A stretch of 64,000 bases of DNA from Guyanagaster necrorhizus (GCF_019112545.1 NW_025064942.1:64713-128712); one strand, 5' to 3'; positions 11,241-22,900 are shown, counted from the stretch's first letter. Notes: generated from the sequence alone by a model not told the origin. Numbers and translations: made by a program.

Positions 11241-12743
11241 GGAGTGATATTATTATGGCCTGAACATTTTAGGGCCATGATAATGCCCATGGAGGAGGAG
11301 ATCCATGAATGAATTAAAAGTGCCACTTGGGACAACCACAAGTGGGATCAATGAGTGGCCCTATCTCTCAATCATGAATGGGGGATGATGAAGGAAGGAG
11401 GATTAATCCACTATGATGGGTGGGTCTACATCCTGTGGGATCAGGGGTTGCATAGTGAGATCATCACTGCCTGCCATGATCATGCCACAGCTGGTCACTC
11501 TGGCATAGCCAAAACCAAGGAATTGGTGTTATGAGAGTACTGGTGGCCCAAGATGGGAAACAATATTACCACATATATCAAAGCATGCAAAGTTTGCCAA
11601 TGCAACAAGTCATCAACTCAGGCCCGAGCTGCACTGCTTCACTCAAATGAAGTTCCATCATCACCCTAGACCCACATCTCAGTCAACATGATTACCAGCC
11701 TCTCTGATTGCAACAGCTATAATGCAATCCTCATCATAGTCAATCAGTTCTCAAAATCCATCATTTCCATTGCCTGCTCCACTGAATTAACCTCCAAGGG
11801 ATGGGCAAAGGTCTTGCAGAATGAAGTTTACACTAAATACAGCATGCCGCAAGTGATCATCTCTGATCGAGGATCTCAATTTGTCTCAAAGTTCCTAGAT
11901 GACTTTTATCATCTTTTAAACATCAAACACAATGCATTTACTGCATACCATTCCCAAACCGATAGACAGATGGAACACATGAATCAAGAGGTGGAAAAGT
12001 ACCTCTGCCTCTTCATAAACTATTGACAAGATGACTGGGTGGAATGGCTAGCTCTCACTGCCTTCCAGCACAATAACTGGGTACACTCAGCAATGGGAAA
12101 AGCCTCATGTTTTGTTAATTATAGTTGACACCCCAACATTACACAAACATAATGATATCAGATGACCACTCTGGCATCTGGTGACTTTGTGGCCATCATG
12201 GCAAAAATCCATAAAGAAACTGAAGCCACTCTTGAAAAAGCAGCTAAAACTATGACAACCCAATACAACAAACATTGTCAGCTGGCCCACAATTACTTGA
12301 TCAGCAACAAAGTCTGGTTGGACACCACCAATCTCCACTTGCCATGACCCAAATGCAAGTTGGTGGATAAACACACTGGCCCCTTCACAATAACCTCAAA
12401 AGTAGGGGCTAGCACCTGTAAACTCTGACTACCCAAAACCTGGAGGATTCACGATGTCTTTAATGAGATATTACTAGCACCCTACATCACACCAGCATTT
12501 TCTAATCAGGAATGACCACCACCACCACCTCTGGACCTTATCAATGACAAAGAACATTATGAAGTCGACCAAGTTTTGAACTATAAACTACAAAAAATCA
12601 AGGCAAAAGAGGGTGGTATAATGACCACAGTCAACTATCTGGTCAGCTGGAAGGGCTATGGACCAGAATCTAACCAGTGGGTAAACAAAAAGATAATGAA
12701 TGCTGATGAAGCCATATACAACTATGAACTATCCCTAAATTAA
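11241..12743 (+). pseudogene. pol: Degenerate integrase with C-terminal chromodomain
   Basis: The HHCC zinc-binding region is seen as CHDHATAGHSGIAKTKELVL followed by CKVCQCNKSS. The catalytic core has ISVNMITSLS (first Asp now Asn), DRGSQF (second Asp kept) and QMEHMNQEVEKYL (Glu kept). The tail ends with a chromodomain, VNYLVSWKGYGPESNQWVNK, up to a stop at 12,741-12,743. Against the CpG-rich copy at 61,716-64,000, TGA replaces CGA at 11,532-11,534, 12,024-12,026 and 12,126-12,128. The chromodomain would have targeted insertion to marked chromatin; the present copy is dead. Confidence 0.93.
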
Positions 12744-12760
12744 GCCATCAGAATGATGGT

Positions 12761-12776
12761 CTTAAGGAGGGGGTAA
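12761..12776 (+). other. Polypurine tract of the decayed element
   Basis: CTTAAGGAGGGGGTAA directly precedes the 3' LTR. It is the plus-strand primer site for reverse transcription, and the CpG-rich relative has the equivalent AAGGGGGTAA in the same place. Confidence 0.85.
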
Positions 12777-13240
12777 TGTTACAATTTTCTATTTTCTTCC
12801 CTTGACTTGACCTCTATTTATGCTTAGTCAGAGTGCCAGAATAAGCACTTAAGGCCATGGGATAAGGCTTAGTCATCACAACTAGCCAAGTCTGTCATTG
12901 TCTTTTGATGCAATAGCATTGCTCAGCAACACACAATCAGCCTTTTATGTATGGTAATGATGCTCCAGGACAATGAGCACAGAAACAGAGAGATATACAA
13001 TAAGTAAGTAGTATTATTAGCAGATCTTGTTTAGTATTTAAGAAGCTTGCTCTTGCTGGTAATCCTCAGCTTCAAGCTAAAGTTTATTCCTTCTCATTCT
13101 ACTCTCAAGCTAGTCACACAAAGCTTTGAAGCACAGGGAGTCAATACTAGTATATACAGTGAACTCTAATGGAAGGCTTGAACATGAAGCCATGTTAGTT
13201 TATCATGTGCTAATTGATCACATGCAGCTTGAGCCTAACA
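12777..13240 (+). repeat. 3' LTR of the decayed Gypsy element
   Basis: 464 bp, aligning without gaps to the 5' LTR at a constant offset of 7,695 and differing by nine transitions. At three places one LTR has TG and the other CA (5,232/12,927; 5,511/13,206; 5,530/13,225), as expected if a CpG in both decayed on opposite strands. Confidence 0.95.
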
Positions 13241-13935
13241 CATAGAGCCATGATATGAGCTATGATAATTGATATAGAGAGATAAGATGATCAGCAAAGA
13301 GAAGAACAAGAGCCAGAACTTCATAGGACATATGATATAGAATTCTCAGAGTGTGAGTGACTGGCTGTGAAGATTTGAGAGGCAATGTTGTATTGGTTGA
13401 TTATTACTAATGATATCAAATAGGGTCATGCTCTTCATTGGCAGTATTCCAGAATCAAAATGCCATTTAGAGACAAGAAAAAATCTAATATTTCTGCTGT
13501 GAATGACATTAGCTTGACATATATATACAATATCTGATATTTGTCTTAATGGCCAAGATCTGTATTATTATAGAGCTCCAGAGGGATAGATCCACTATAG
13601 CTGCTGTGAAAGTCACTAATAAAGATAAGACAGAGAAACTTTTATAAAAGCTTAAGTGACATATTAGTCAGTGAGCTATGGGCAATATCACTAAGATATG
13701 GTTACATCTGATCATAGGTCCTGAGTCACATAACATCCTTCAGATGATCTTTTAGAAACTATTTCAGCAGAGCCAAAACAAATTTTCTGCAACCTTTTTA
13801 CTATCATATTGCCTCATTTGGATAATATTAGAATCAATATTCCTGTTGCTAAATAGCATGACCAATATGTCAAAAAGCCATTTCTTCCTCTTTGCACCCA
13901 TTATCCATTACCATCTGCTCCTCTGTGATTGCTTT
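13241..13935. other. CpG-poor stretch without recognisable gene
   Basis: Lies between the decayed Gypsy element and the peroxiredoxin pseudogene. Open frames are short and I see no motif. It may include the decayed promoter or 5' part of the peroxiredoxin gene, but nothing shows it directly. Confidence 0.4.
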
Positions 13936-13939
13936 TGTC

Positions 13940-14700
13940 TAATGTCCCACTCCCACTGTAAAAGCTGCTGCTATTGTTGATGGTCTCTTCAAGAATATTT
14001 CTTTAACTGATTATCTCAGTTAATAGTATGAGCCCTTTCAATGCTTTCTCTGAAAGCAATAACAAATTGATTTTAAGATCATTCTCATCTTCTGTTATAT
14101 ATATGCACATATTTATCTCTCTTGTTTCAAGTCTAAATGACAATCAGAGACTTTACATTTGTCTGCCCTACTGAAATTCTGGCCTTCAATAATACTCTAG
14201 ACAAGTTCATGGCTATTAACACCAAGGTTATTGGTGTGTTTGTCTTTGTCACATGAAGAAAATTCCTATTTCATTTTATTATTGACATCCAAATGTGTCC
14301 ACTGACTCTCAGCACTCTCACTTTGCCTGGGTGAACCAGTCCCACAAGGAGGGTGGACTCTATTCCAATCTCAAACTGACTCTTATTGCTGACTGAAATA
14401 TGTCTATCTCATGCAATTACAGCATACTTTTCAAGGAGAGCATTACTTTCTGTGATCTCTTTATCATTGATCTGAAGAGTATCTTCAAGTATTTTGCCAC
14501 CCTTAACATACTTCTCATACTCTATTTTGTTAATGTCTCATCTCTAAGTAAGTCACTATCAATGATCTCTCTATCAGGTGTTCTGTTAATGAGACCATTC
14601 ATCTCATGAAAGCTTTTTAATTCACCATATGTTATCTAAAAAAATACTTTTAAAGAAGAAAAATGCACACTTGTGTCAGAAGTTGACTTAGAAGGCTCTG
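13940..14700 (+). pseudogene. Peroxiredoxin (AhpC/TSA, 1-Cys-like) pseudogene
   Basis: Fragments in order on the plus strand match a thiol peroxidase that reduces peroxides: PTPTVKAAAIVDGLFKNISL and TDYLS (from 13,946); DFTFVCPTEILAFNNTLDKF (from about 14,149), which keeps the peroxidatic cysteine codon at 14,164-14,166; then FAWVNQSHKEGG and LTLIAD*NMSIS; then DLFIIDLKSIFK; and finally TINDLSIRCSVNETIHLMKAF up to about 14,625. The gaps between fragments (for example 14,025-14,148) probably include decayed introns. Stops and shifts break the frame, and CpG is missing throughout. The order and spacing are those of a whole gene, so this is a decayed gene copy rather than a stray match. Active copies, if any, lie elsewhere. 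Confidence 0.85.
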
Positions 14701-16138
14701 CTAAGAAGAGAGTAAAACAGAGAGATTATAAAGTATGTAATGAACACTGTAATGAGGCAAACCTGAATGAGAAACCCAGTGAGTAATTTAGTTTTGAGGC
14801 TAGATACTTCTCATACAGAAGCTCTGATCATCTACATTGAGGAGACTTTAATTCTTGTGTTAAGAATTAGTTGTGAATCAAAATTTATGTATGACAATGA
14901 AGAATGATAGAATCAGTAGATAGATTAGACTAATGAATGTGATAGCACTAGCACTAGAGGAAAAAAAAATCAGAAAAAATCAGAATGACACAGAAAGTAG
15001 AAAGATGTCTGCACTAAAACATTGAATGGTATAAAGTTGTTCATAGTATAGCTTATAGGCTCAGTTAAAACATATAGTGTGAAACTGGCTATCAAGGATA
15101 GTGATAAAGACAAATCTATTTGTGCTATAAATTGTTATGCATGTTTCTGACATATTTATTATGAGAGGTTTGACAGATAGATGTGTCAATAAGCAGCTGG
15201 TGGACTGATATCAAGGTGAGCAGAGTTAAAAGAAAATTAGAAATGCATTACATGTTTTCTTTTCTCACCTCTATGCCTTAATGCCATAGAATATTGCCTC
15301 TGAGCTATTATAAGAGGAATTTACTGATAATATCACTGTGTTTAATGCTCCAGTCACATTAAATTGGACTAGAGAGATATTATCCATGCTTGATAAAAGA
15401 AAAACAGAGTCCAAGCAGTGCACTAACAACAGCTACCCAAGTTTTCTGCTCAGAAAATCTTAAAGAGAATGAATCTCATAATTATTTTTATTTTCATCCA
15501 ATATAAAGCCTTAGTGAAATTTGAATACTCTTAATGACAGTGTAGTAATAATGTCAAGTATGCTTGCATCATTGACTATTAAAAACTTCTATTATTTCAT
15601 TTGAACTGGTAAGATGTCACTGAGAACTATAAATCTATCTAGATTCATGGAGTGTTTTGGAAGGCAGATATGATATTCTATAAGTGCAGGTACCTGAATG
15701 ATGTATCAGATGTCTGCCAAATAATATAGCTTCTCTGAGAAATGCATCAGAAAGCTTGCATTAAAAAGCCTCTGAGAGATCTCAAATAGACAGGAGAGAT
15801 ACACACATTAAAGAAGTGATAGTGAGAACAATATCTTTATGCTGAAGCCTACTTTTTTTATTGTGGAAGAGAGATGAAACTCTTCCAGCACTATCAAAGG
15901 GGTGTTCCCTGAAATTAAAGGCTGTCTCTTCAGATATTCTGGTTCACACATGCATATCCATTATTTTCCAGTACATAGATTTTTTGAGGATCATATCAAA
16001 GATACAATGAATATAGTCATATTTCTTGACTGAGCAGAAGCTGTTATAATGACCTCTTATTTCTACTCACAATAGATATTATGCAGAGTGACAAAAGTGA
16101 TAGGCCAAGACCTCCACCATCAGATGTATAGAGGTTTC
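14701..16138. other. CpG-poor stretch without recognisable gene
   Basis: About 1.4 kb with no long open frame and no motif I can name. Confidence 0.5.
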
Positions 16139-16599
16139 TGTTAGACTCAAGTTGCACATGGTCAGAACACATGATAAACTAGCACTGTATTGTATTCATA
16201 CAATCATGCTAGAGTCCACTGTTTATGTCTATTGACCAATATGCTTCAAGGCCTTTACAAGTTGGCTCAAGAGTGAGGTGGTATAAATAAACTTTAGCTT
16301 GAAGCTGGAGTTATACCAGTGAGAGTGGTCCTACTTATATACTACTCATTTATCAAGATAAATATACTACTGCCTATTATACTAGTCTAAGTCTTTGTGC
16401 CTATTGTTCTGGAGTGTCACTACTATCTATAAAAAGGTTGTTGTGTATTATTGAGGATCATCATTGTGTCAGAAGACAATGATGGACATGGCTTGTTGTG
16501 ATGACTAAGCCTGTCCCATGGTTCTAAGCACTAGCTTAAGCACTCTGACTAAGCATAAATAGGGGTCAATTAAAGAAAGAAATAGGAAAAATTGTAACA
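16139..16599 (-). repeat. Solo LTR of the Gypsy family
   Basis: 461 bp, inverted relative to the element at 5,082. On the plus strand it runs TGTTAGACTCAAGTTGCACATG ... AAAATTGTAACA. The inner words ATAAACTTTAGCTTGAAGCTGG and GACTAAGCATAAATAGGGG are shared with the other LTRs. The flanks are a perfect 5-bp duplication, GTTTC at 16,134-16,138 and 16,600-16,604. Confidence 0.94.
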
Positions 16600-17569
16600 G
16601 TTTCACAATGATGACTGACTATAATACAGATGAGGACAATATGATATCTCACTAATATCCAGAGACTTAGTCTGGGAGCCACAAGCTGTTAGTGACATTG
16701 AGGCTGTTCTTGAGAGGATGCATAGCATAGGAGAATATCTCCAAGAAAACATTCTATGAAAGATAAAAGATAGGCAACAGAAGTGCTTTGTGCCTGAAAA
16801 GTAAATGCTTGAATCATTCTTTTTAGCATATCAGAGAGGTGATTTGCAGCTCTAGAATAGAAATCTCTTGTTCATATACAGTTATATCCTTTTCAATCCA
16901 AGATAGATCAGCATCCAGTAATGGCCTCCTTTTATGAGGAATCAATGTTACTATCAGTTCACATTTAGATTTGTCATCTAGTCACTGAACAGAATCAGCT
17001 ATAGTGAGTGTAACAGTAAAAGAGAAGTTTTAATAATGTGCATGTTTTAATTTAAAGCAAAGCAATGAATCAGACTGAATCAAAGTCTCATCTCAGTGTC
17101 ATTTAACTCTTGACTCAGAGGCCACCAGCTAATTCCCTTGCTTTATATAATCCAATAAAATAGTCTATGTATCTGATTTTGGATGGTCTTTTCTTTTATG
17201 CCTTTGCATATTCAAACAACTGCAAAAAATTATTTCTGAGCCAGAGATAATAGTTCATTGAGTGCAGACACTGCAGAGTCAAATGACTTATCAACTATAG
17301 AACAGATAGTATTTCAGGCCTTGAAGCTTCTCTCTGTCCACATCTTGATAGTATTTCTTCTATAGGCTCTATCAGACTGGTGCAGTTTGGCACTTGGAAA
17401 ATATGATAGAGCAAGGTAAATTATCCATTTGCTAGTACAATCAACTCCTATGCTGATAGTCCATCTTCATAGGCCAGAGACATTGGAGATCCCTTCTGAT
17501 ACTTACATTGCTAAAATATCAGCTATCTGATCATAGCCAGACTAGTACTATCATCCATAATCAAGTCTC
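16600..17569. other. CpG-poor stretch without recognisable gene
   Basis: No motif and no long frame. Ends where the inverted repeat with 35,220-36,755 begins. Confidence 0.5.
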
Positions 17570-19250
17570 CCTAATCAAAGACTCTATATGATCTAATATT
17601 TAAAGGATGGATCTAAATCATCAATCAATATATATTAAAGTCCATGTCTGATCATATAATACAATGTTATATCACTTTCATCAGCTATTCATGTGACTCT
17701 TTAATTAGTTAGTGAATACCTTGCTCATTGTCACATTTATCCATATCCCTTGTGATAAGGTCTATTTCAACTTCTCTCTTAACCTTTTCTAAAAGCTTTT
17801 ATCTCTATAAATATTAATAGTCTAGATCTATCATCAAAATTGACCATTTAATATCTTTATCAAATATTGACTTACATGCATGTCTCAGTGCTTCAAGTGC
17901 TTAGATCAATCACTGGTTCATCAACACTCATCAAATAAGGTTATATCACATGTTTCTATCAATCCTGCCTGTTTTTCTATGAAATAATATGTTTGTCTTT
18001 TTATACATAATATACTAGATGAAAGTCAATATATGACATATTTTATCAATTACACATATTGAAGCTAAATTAAGCAGAAAAACAAGAAAGTCTTTAAAAA
18101 AAGAGCTTTGAGCACAAAAAACATGTTGCATCATACTGAAATCAATGCAGCTATTATCTGAATACACTTATCAACATCTGCTACTATCTCCTTCCAAAGC
18201 ACTGTATATTTGGCCTTGAGAATACTCTGTCTCCACCATGGGGATGGTATACTTGCATAGATGGCCAACTGAGGATATTATTATAGTCAACACTAATATT
18301 AGTGTAAGTAATAAATTCATTGGATTGCACAGATTTTTATCTGATGAAAATTCTACAACCAACATTTAGGTGAAAGTTAGATATCATCTCAAGGCTATCA
18401 TGAATTAGTGTACATTAGTATAAGAACTAAAGCAAGGGACAAAATAGTCAGCTGTTAATCATAGCTGGCTTTCTTCACAAGCTGTGCCTGTTATCTCTTT
18501 GCTGAATGTGCCAAATAGATACTAGTCCAGTTTCTGTGAATAAGATCTTTCCATCTTGATGGTATATCTGGCAGTATAAATGAATATATATCATTATCCT
18601 TTTTAATGTGGATTGGGTGATAAATGAGACTCTAGATTTGAAAATTGAATGGTGTAAGACTTGCACAATGGCACATTGCTGGAGGGAGGAGTGTAAGCTG
18701 GTGAAGACTGATATGCAATATGTCAGATATACCCTCAAGCATGACACAAATCTGTAGCTAAGCTGAGCTGAAGGTGCTGCAAAAGAAGAGATATGCATCA
18801 ATGCAGACAAAGATGCAGTGGTATATACAAAATGCTAGACTGCAATATGTACTATCATCAAGTCCAGTTTTCAGTGGAAATAGCAGTATGTCAATGAGTG
18901 GATAGTTTAGAGAAGACAGACACTGATAATGCTGAAGCAGACAGAAAGAATCTCTTTGTTTGATAAATATTTTACATAGAAATCATAGGTTTTATTCATA
19001 TGGATGTCACTAAAATGAATAATCTACAGTGATAAGAGTAAATATTATATACCCATTGCTGAAGGTTTGATACATCATACTTAAAATCCTGCTGGAGAAA
19101 ACTATGATGAGAAAAATCAGAAACCCAGTGCATGTACTGTTATGAGATTTGTATCTGAGTGGATCTGATCTAGCCTGGCCCCTGACATGATCCAACAAGT
19201 ATTTTGGAGAGCAGTCAGGAACTAAAGAACAGAATATGTGAGGTCATCAT
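17570..19250 (-). repeat. Arm A of a dispersed inverted repeat (1.5-1.7 kb)
   Basis: The reverse complement aligns by eye with 35,220-36,755 over its whole length with indels. Shared landmarks are TATTGACTTTCATCTAGTAT, ATTTTGATGATAGATCTAGA, CAATCCAATGAAT, AGTGACATCCATATGAATAA and TTCCTGACTGCTC. Arm A has about 190 bp near 18,660-18,880 that arm B lacks. One frame (18,475-18,810, minus) is open for 111 codons (VQVLHHSIFKSRVSF) and arm B has a similar stretch (LHHSILKSRTPF), so the unit may derive from a protein-coding gene or element that I cannot name. Confidence 0.85.
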
Positions 19251-19679
19251 CAGCTGTGCAGATGATGTTTCTTTCATTCCTATCCATTCAGTAACACCTC
19301 TCATCTCATCAACACTCCACCAAGAGATATTTTGTGTGTCTCTTCAATGTTCAGAAACCATTTGCATTGTTACAACACTGCTCAAAGCACAACTCCATTC
19401 AGCAACAGCATAGCATAGGATATAACTGATCTAGGTATCAAGTGCCAGTGCAACAGCACTTTACTTAACAATCATCTCAGTTGTCTGCACCATTGCACTG
19501 AGTTCATAGGTTGACTACACAAGCTTCTTTGTTGGACTGGACTGGTGATCTATGGTTATTCCATTTGCAGGATGCTTTGGAGGGTCTGTATTAGTTCAGA
19601 ATATGGTGTTCTCTTTATTTTGGCTTTTTTTGCATGCTGTAGGTGATGGCAATGCAGAGACATCATCTGATTGTAAAGA
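19251..19679. other. CpG-poor stretch without recognisable gene
   Basis: Short frames only. Separates repeat arm A from a copy of the short dispersed repeat R1. Confidence 0.4.
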
Positions 19680-19835
19680 GGGGCACATAGGAGCATTGGC
19701 ATGGTCTGGTTCCTCCAAGATCATATGCTGCATTGCTGTAGATTCCTGCTTGTCTATAGCTACAATTGAGACTATCATCAGCCATTTCTGATTCTCTCTC
19801 TTGAACATAGCAATACAGTTCTATTGAGAGCTTAT
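19680..19835 (-). repeat. Dispersed repeat R1, copy 1
   Basis: About 110-150 bp, on the minus strand CAAGAGAGAGAATCAGAAATGG, then ATTGTAGCTATAGACAAGCAGG, then TGCAGCATATGATCTTGGAG. It matches copies at about 20,662-20,805 (+) and 26,625-26,750 (+). CpG-poor. Confidence 0.8.
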
Positions 19836-20189
19836 TTACCTAGTTTACATTGTGAAGAACTTAGTTTGATGGTGGACAATCTTTTACCTATCCCAATCCA
19901 GCATAAAATGTCATTACCAGCCTGGTACAATTGGAAGAAAGCAGAGGCATACAGATATCTTATGTATTACAAGCCATTTTTTCATTGACTGATGAATCAT
20001 CAACCAAAGATTGGAGAGTTAGAAAGTCTCTCATATTTGGAGCATACCACTTAATGCCACTCTCTGCCTTCTCTTTGAGATTGATATCTTGCATGGGCAG
20101 GCTCAGTACTTTGCTCAGAGAAAGAACTGCATGGTCTGACTTCAGTGTCCATATTGGTCACTTGGAAGAAGTCATTTTTTTGGCCTAGC
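19836..20189. other. CpG-poor stretch without recognisable gene
   Basis: A frame on the plus strand from 19,931 is open for 85 codons but has no motif. Probably decayed DNA downstream of the iminopeptidase pseudogene. Confidence 0.35.
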
Positions 20190-21340
20190 ATGAAATGTAA
20201 GTGAAAGGAAAGTCAATATATAGATGGATTATGTTGACAGGAATCTATTAACCAGATCCATATATCTCTCCTGCTTTTCTCACATGAAAGTATGACTTGG
20301 TTTCTCTATGGTTACCCACTTGACTTGCTGAAAACTTCAGAAGAGAGGCTCAATGACAAAGTCCTATCTGCTTGTCCATTGATCACAAAGGTTGGAACAT
20401 GAATGTGGTCAAAAATATTGATGATATTCCATGTATGAAGCTCTCTGGTGAACCTATAGGCAGACCTTCAGCATGTAAAGAGCAGTGAGAAATATGCCCC
20501 ACATATATCTCAAATGCAGCAGAGATATCTGCTGATGGACTGGTTGAATGGTCTATTGAGTATACCAGCTCTTCCAGCCATGGGTCCATGAGACATCCAT
20601 GCTTCTTGTAGAATACTTTGAGTGCCTGCCCACACGCTTTCATATCCATCATGCCAACAGCCAGTAGAACCATATTGCTAGGTCCAAAAGAGGTGATCAG
20701 CAATAGCTATGGATGATCTCAGTTGTAGCTACAGACAAGCAGGAATCTATGGCAATGCAACATGTGATCTCAGAGGAAGTGGACTGTGCCAATGTTCCCA
20801 CCAGTCCCTTTTGTACATTGTCCAGGAAGGCCTTCCTGAGCTCTCCAGTCAATGCATTCCACATTCCCATATCAGCCAATGAGCTGGTCCATGCCAAGTG
20901 GCACAATCCATCTGGCTGCTTGCACACTTCAAACTCTAGACTGAGTATCCCATGCCATGAATGGCTGAGCAAGTCAAACCCATCCTGGATGTTGAAGTGC
21001 TTGAGAAGGTTGACCAATTCATTGATGAAGAGATCAATGGTCCAAAACAATGGGAACTTTGATTGGAGATATGTTCAATGAGAGTTTTCCATTTGGTCAT
21101 AGAAGATAACTGAGATGGAAAAATTAGTGGCCAGGTCAGAGAGGGGGGGAGAGATATCATGGGATAGACCTAGTTGTGAGACAGGCATTTCAGCAAGTAT
21201 TAAAGAAGACTGATCTGGCCTGCTGTGTGCCACAACCAAGGGTGTGCATGGATGGCTGTCGAAGTTTCCAGTAACTTTCTACCATGTCTGGTACTCTGCA
21301 CCTGCATATTGACTGATACCTCTGAGAACATTTTCTGATC
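20190..21340 (-). pseudogene. Proline iminopeptidase (S33 alpha/beta hydrolase) pseudogene
   Basis: Fragments on the minus strand follow the order of a prolyl aminopeptidase/amino-acid amidase, which removes N-terminal proline from peptides: EYQTW*KVTGNFDSHPCTP with LVVAH; LGLSHD, SDLATNFSISVIFYDQM; FWTIDLFINELVNLLKHFNI, then DGFDLLSHSWHG, where the family nucleophile elbow is GHSWGG; ADMGMWNALTGELRKAF; the later VFYKKHGC and ELVYSIDHSTSPS; and last FVINGQADRTLSLSLF. The family's second glycine of the elbow is changed to histidine and the first to serine, so even a repaired frame would be poor. Stops and shifts break it. A copy of repeat R1 sits inside, between the GELRKAF and VFYKKHGC parts. 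CpG-depleted. Confidence 0.85.
20662..20805 (+). repeat. Dispersed repeat R1, copy 2, inside the iminopeptidase pseudogene
   Basis: ATTGCTAGGTCCAAAAGAGG, then CAGTTGTAGCTACAGACAAG, then GGCAATGCAACATGTGATCT. It interrupts a conserved protein region that has no such insert in the family as I know it. At several positions the CpG-rich copy 3 has CG where this copy has CA. Confidence 0.8.
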
Positions 21341-21449
21341 TCTCTGAAAGTGAATATTCACCATGGAGACAATGAAGATTATCCTGCCATTAAAGTCCTT
21401 GACATTATGGCTGATCTCAGGGTCAGATCATGTGGTGGTGATGAAGCAC
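21341..21449. other. Transition from CpG-poor to CpG-normal DNA
   Basis: CpG is almost absent before about 21,440 and becomes common from about 21,500 (ATCGAT, GCGGAAACCG, GTCGTTG). The change falls within about 100 bp. Confidence 0.75.
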
Positions 21450-21949
21450 CTGAACTGGCATAGATGACAGATCCACAATGGCAAACCATTCTGGGGCAAT
21501 CGATCTGGAAGATTGTATTGGAGAACAGGATAACAGGAAATTATGTGCTATCTGATGCGGAAACCGAAGCAGATTTGATAGATCAATGTAATCTCTTTCT
21601 ATGGAATGCGAAAACTATGCATCATCCTTAGTCGTTGACTCTACAGTGCTTAAAACACAAATGACGATCCCATTTTATAAGGGTAATCAGAAAATCGAAG
21701 GGATCCAGAACAAGATCAAATATATGTCCTTGAAATAATACATCATCATATGAAGCCTATACTGAAATTCAAGGACCTGATACAAGGACCAGCCCGCTTT
21801 ATTTATGACATTTCTTAGCAAATGAATCTAGTATAAAGTGACAGTAACCCGACCTGGAGAATTGCACGTCAGCATCTCAGGAGAAGAAAATAAGGACTAC
21901 TACATCGTCATCTTATAGGTGACAATGCAGTCAGGACGACATTGTATAA

Positions 21950-22900
21950 ATTATGAACACGAAGCACCCACATAATTCTCCTCCTCCATCATAGCCGCCA
22001 AAGTATGAGAATGACGTGGGTACATTGAACAAGTTTCTGGAAACGTTGATAAACAGTGAAATATGAAACCCAACATAACGACTTACGGTTGTAGGACCGA
22101 ATGGTCCACATTAGAGCCTGCCCGAGCACCGTAGGATTTTTCAGAGTCATTTCCACGATGGTAAAGTACTCGTTATTAAAATCACAGTCATCAGTGTCGA
22201 GCCTGCTAAGAAATGAGAACCAATGAATCAGTGATACAAGGAGAGTAACTCACGCCATTGCCGATTCGAAGGGACCCGTGCCAGTGTATTCAGTTCCGGT
22301 CAAGAGAACTGTGAAATTCTGACTTAGGGTGAGCTACAATGACCGGATAATGAGAAAGTGGGGGCTGAATCTCGAATCTGAACTTACAGCTCTGGTATCA
22401 CATCTATACAACAGTCAGTAGAGTGTAGGATCCATAAGGTGGTAATGTACTGACTAATTAACCATCTTCACAGTGTGCAACTCAACACGAGCCTATGGAA
22501 TAGCACGAGAGACAACAGAGGCGACAAGTATGAGAGCTTTGCGAGCATTATAGTGTTCGGAAGAAGGATAGAGGAGTACGACTGCAGAGCGTCCTCTCTT
22601 AAGTGATTTCCTGCGGCAGCGCCAGACGTAACGACGCCTGGTCTTGATGGGCTTGAAACAAACGAAGAGATGAATTGGCTTACCAGACATATAAAATAAA
22701 ATTCGTACGTACGAGCGCAAAATAACCCGCTGGAGATGTACTTGGCAGTGGAGCAACGTTGTCAAGGAGCGATAACAAAAAAATGAAGCGTAAGGACGAT
22801 GGGATGTGAATTCTACTGTTGCAGAGACGGAGTAGGATTGAATGATAGAGTGGTTCGTTCCCTTGCATCACTCAAGTCATAGGTCGACGTCGGAAAGGAA
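21950..22900 (-). CDS. Intron-rich gene of unknown function
   Basis: On the minus strand several short open blocks are separated by good splice signals: a block around 22,310-22,255 reads LTLSQNFTVLLTGTEYTGTG, then a donor GTGAGT at about 22,252 and an acceptor near 22,205; the next block reads LDTDDCDFNNEYFTIVEMTL and ends NPTVLGQALMWTIRSYN before a GTAAGT donor near 22,088. Upstream, around 22,540-22,480, a hydrophobic start such as MLAKLSYLSPLLSLVLF could be a signal peptide, although another frame is open there too. I could not join all exons in one frame (the step near 22,400 leaves a stop), so either one exon is missing or the gene is broken. I do not recognise the family. CpG content is normal. 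Confidence 0.4.

Larger units (their letters stand above)
5082..13240 (+). mobile_element. Full-length decayed Ty3/Gypsy chromovirus
   Basis: An 8,159-bp element bounded by two 464-bp LTRs that start TGTTACAATT and end GCCTAACA. The flanks are CATAA (5,077-5,081) and CATAG (13,241-13,245), a 5-bp target duplication with one G-to-A change. The internal order is gag with a CCHC knuckle, DSG protease, reverse transcriptase with YLDD, RNase H, integrase and a C-terminal chromodomain, then a polypurine tract. Gag and pol are broken by many stops and shifts. Several stops are CGA-to-TGA when compared with the CpG-rich relative at 61,260-64,000. The element cannot move by itself. Confidence 0.96.
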
